46,208 nucleotides of DNA from Micractinium sp. NFX-FRZ. Its lineage: Eukaryota > Chlorophyta > Trebouxiophyceae > Chlorellales > Chlorellaceae. Positions 45,897 through 46,208 of this stretch are shown in pieces. The notes beneath the pieces are model-generated. The model did no database searches. It saw only the letters and a program-made list of their open reading frames with translations, and had not been told where the DNA came from. Made by a program: the position numbers and the translations under genes. The stretch is taken from assembly GCA_029339195.1 (NCBI GenBank), contig JAPTJF010000480.1, forward strand, positions 1 through 46,208, given 5' to 3'. Each line of letters opens with the position of its first letter. Position 1 is the stretch's first letter.

Positions 45897-46208
45897 GGTG
45901 ACTGCGTAGACCCTTGCGAGGATATCAATGCCGATCAATTGCTCTGTGGAGCCCCAGCGAGCAGTATTACATGGAACCGCGTGTGCTGAGCTGGCGGCGC
46001 CGTGCCATTTCTTGTTCACGGGGATGTCTCGCTCTGAACCCAATCCGACATCACGTCGTTGTGATCCAGCCGCTGCCCCGGCACGAGCGCTCCTCGTCGC
46101 ACCCTTTTTTGTCCTCGGCACAAGCGCCGCTGCCTCGGCACAAGCGACCTCCTCACCGCCATGGCGGCGCCACTGTGGGTATGTGGGGTGCGCACGCTAC
46201 GGGACTTG
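45897..46208. other. Upstream region of the immunophilin gene
   Basis: Promoter side of the FKBP gene, 312 bp to the window edge. The only coding candidate is a plus-strand ATG near the very end, listed separately. Confidence 0.45.
46161..46208 (+). CDS. Possible start of a divergent gene, cut by the window edge
   Basis: ATG 46161 sits in a near-ideal context (CACCGCCATGG) and opens 16 codons without a stop (MAAPLWVCGVRTLRDL) to the window end. The context and its placement upstream of, and divergent from, the FKBP gene are the only support. The product cannot be recognised. Confidence 0.25.
   Translation, partial: MAAPLWVCGVRTLRDL

Overview
The window looks like nuclear DNA of a green alga, probably a trebouxiophyte of the Chlorella/Micractinium type. 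It is very GC-rich, its genes are cut into many short exons by introns of about 100-450 bp, the proteins are rich in Ala and Gln runs, and TGTAA poly(A) signals follow several genes. Nine full protein genes plus one gene nested in an intron could be assembled by joining exons at splice sites and checking reading phase. In every one the summed exon length is a multiple of three. Organism identity is inferred from this style; no rRNA or marker gene is present.

Layout. 267-4236 (+): polyamine-synthase-like protein with a long hydrophobic N-terminus. 4642-7792 (+): TruA-type tRNA pseudouridine synthase. 8129-11193 (-): hydroxyethylthiazole kinase (ThiM). 11236-26498 (+): a 33-exon gene whose exons join in phase into one protein of about 1146 residues, TenA-HAD-ThiD-ThiE. 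14518-15583 (-): TRM112, lying wholly inside a 3.06-kb intron of that gene. 27626-29866 (+): ankyrin-repeat protein. 30136-31859 and 33073-34151 (+): tandem pair of small cytochrome b5 proteins with signal peptides. 34840-37885 (-): ZIP metal transporter. 39209-45896 (-): multidomain FKBP-TPR immunophilin.

The central theme is thiamine. ThiM makes hydroxyethylthiazole phosphate. In the fused protein TenA salvages the pyrimidine, ThiD phosphorylates it, ThiE joins it to the thiazole, and the HAD domain (TH2-type) is expected to dephosphorylate thiamine monophosphate. Land plants carry these activities on separate TH1 (ThiD-ThiE), TH2 (TenA-HAD) and ThiM genes. Here all of them sit on one divergent promoter of at most about 180 bp.

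Two genome-level patterns cut across the genes. First, many introns hold a decayed tandem copy of the neighbouring exon edge, often with its splice site. I see at least a dozen cases in six genes on both strands. Second, four of roughly 88 reconstructed introns need a GC donor (GCAAGT or GCAAGC) for the frame to hold, two of them in the TruA gene.
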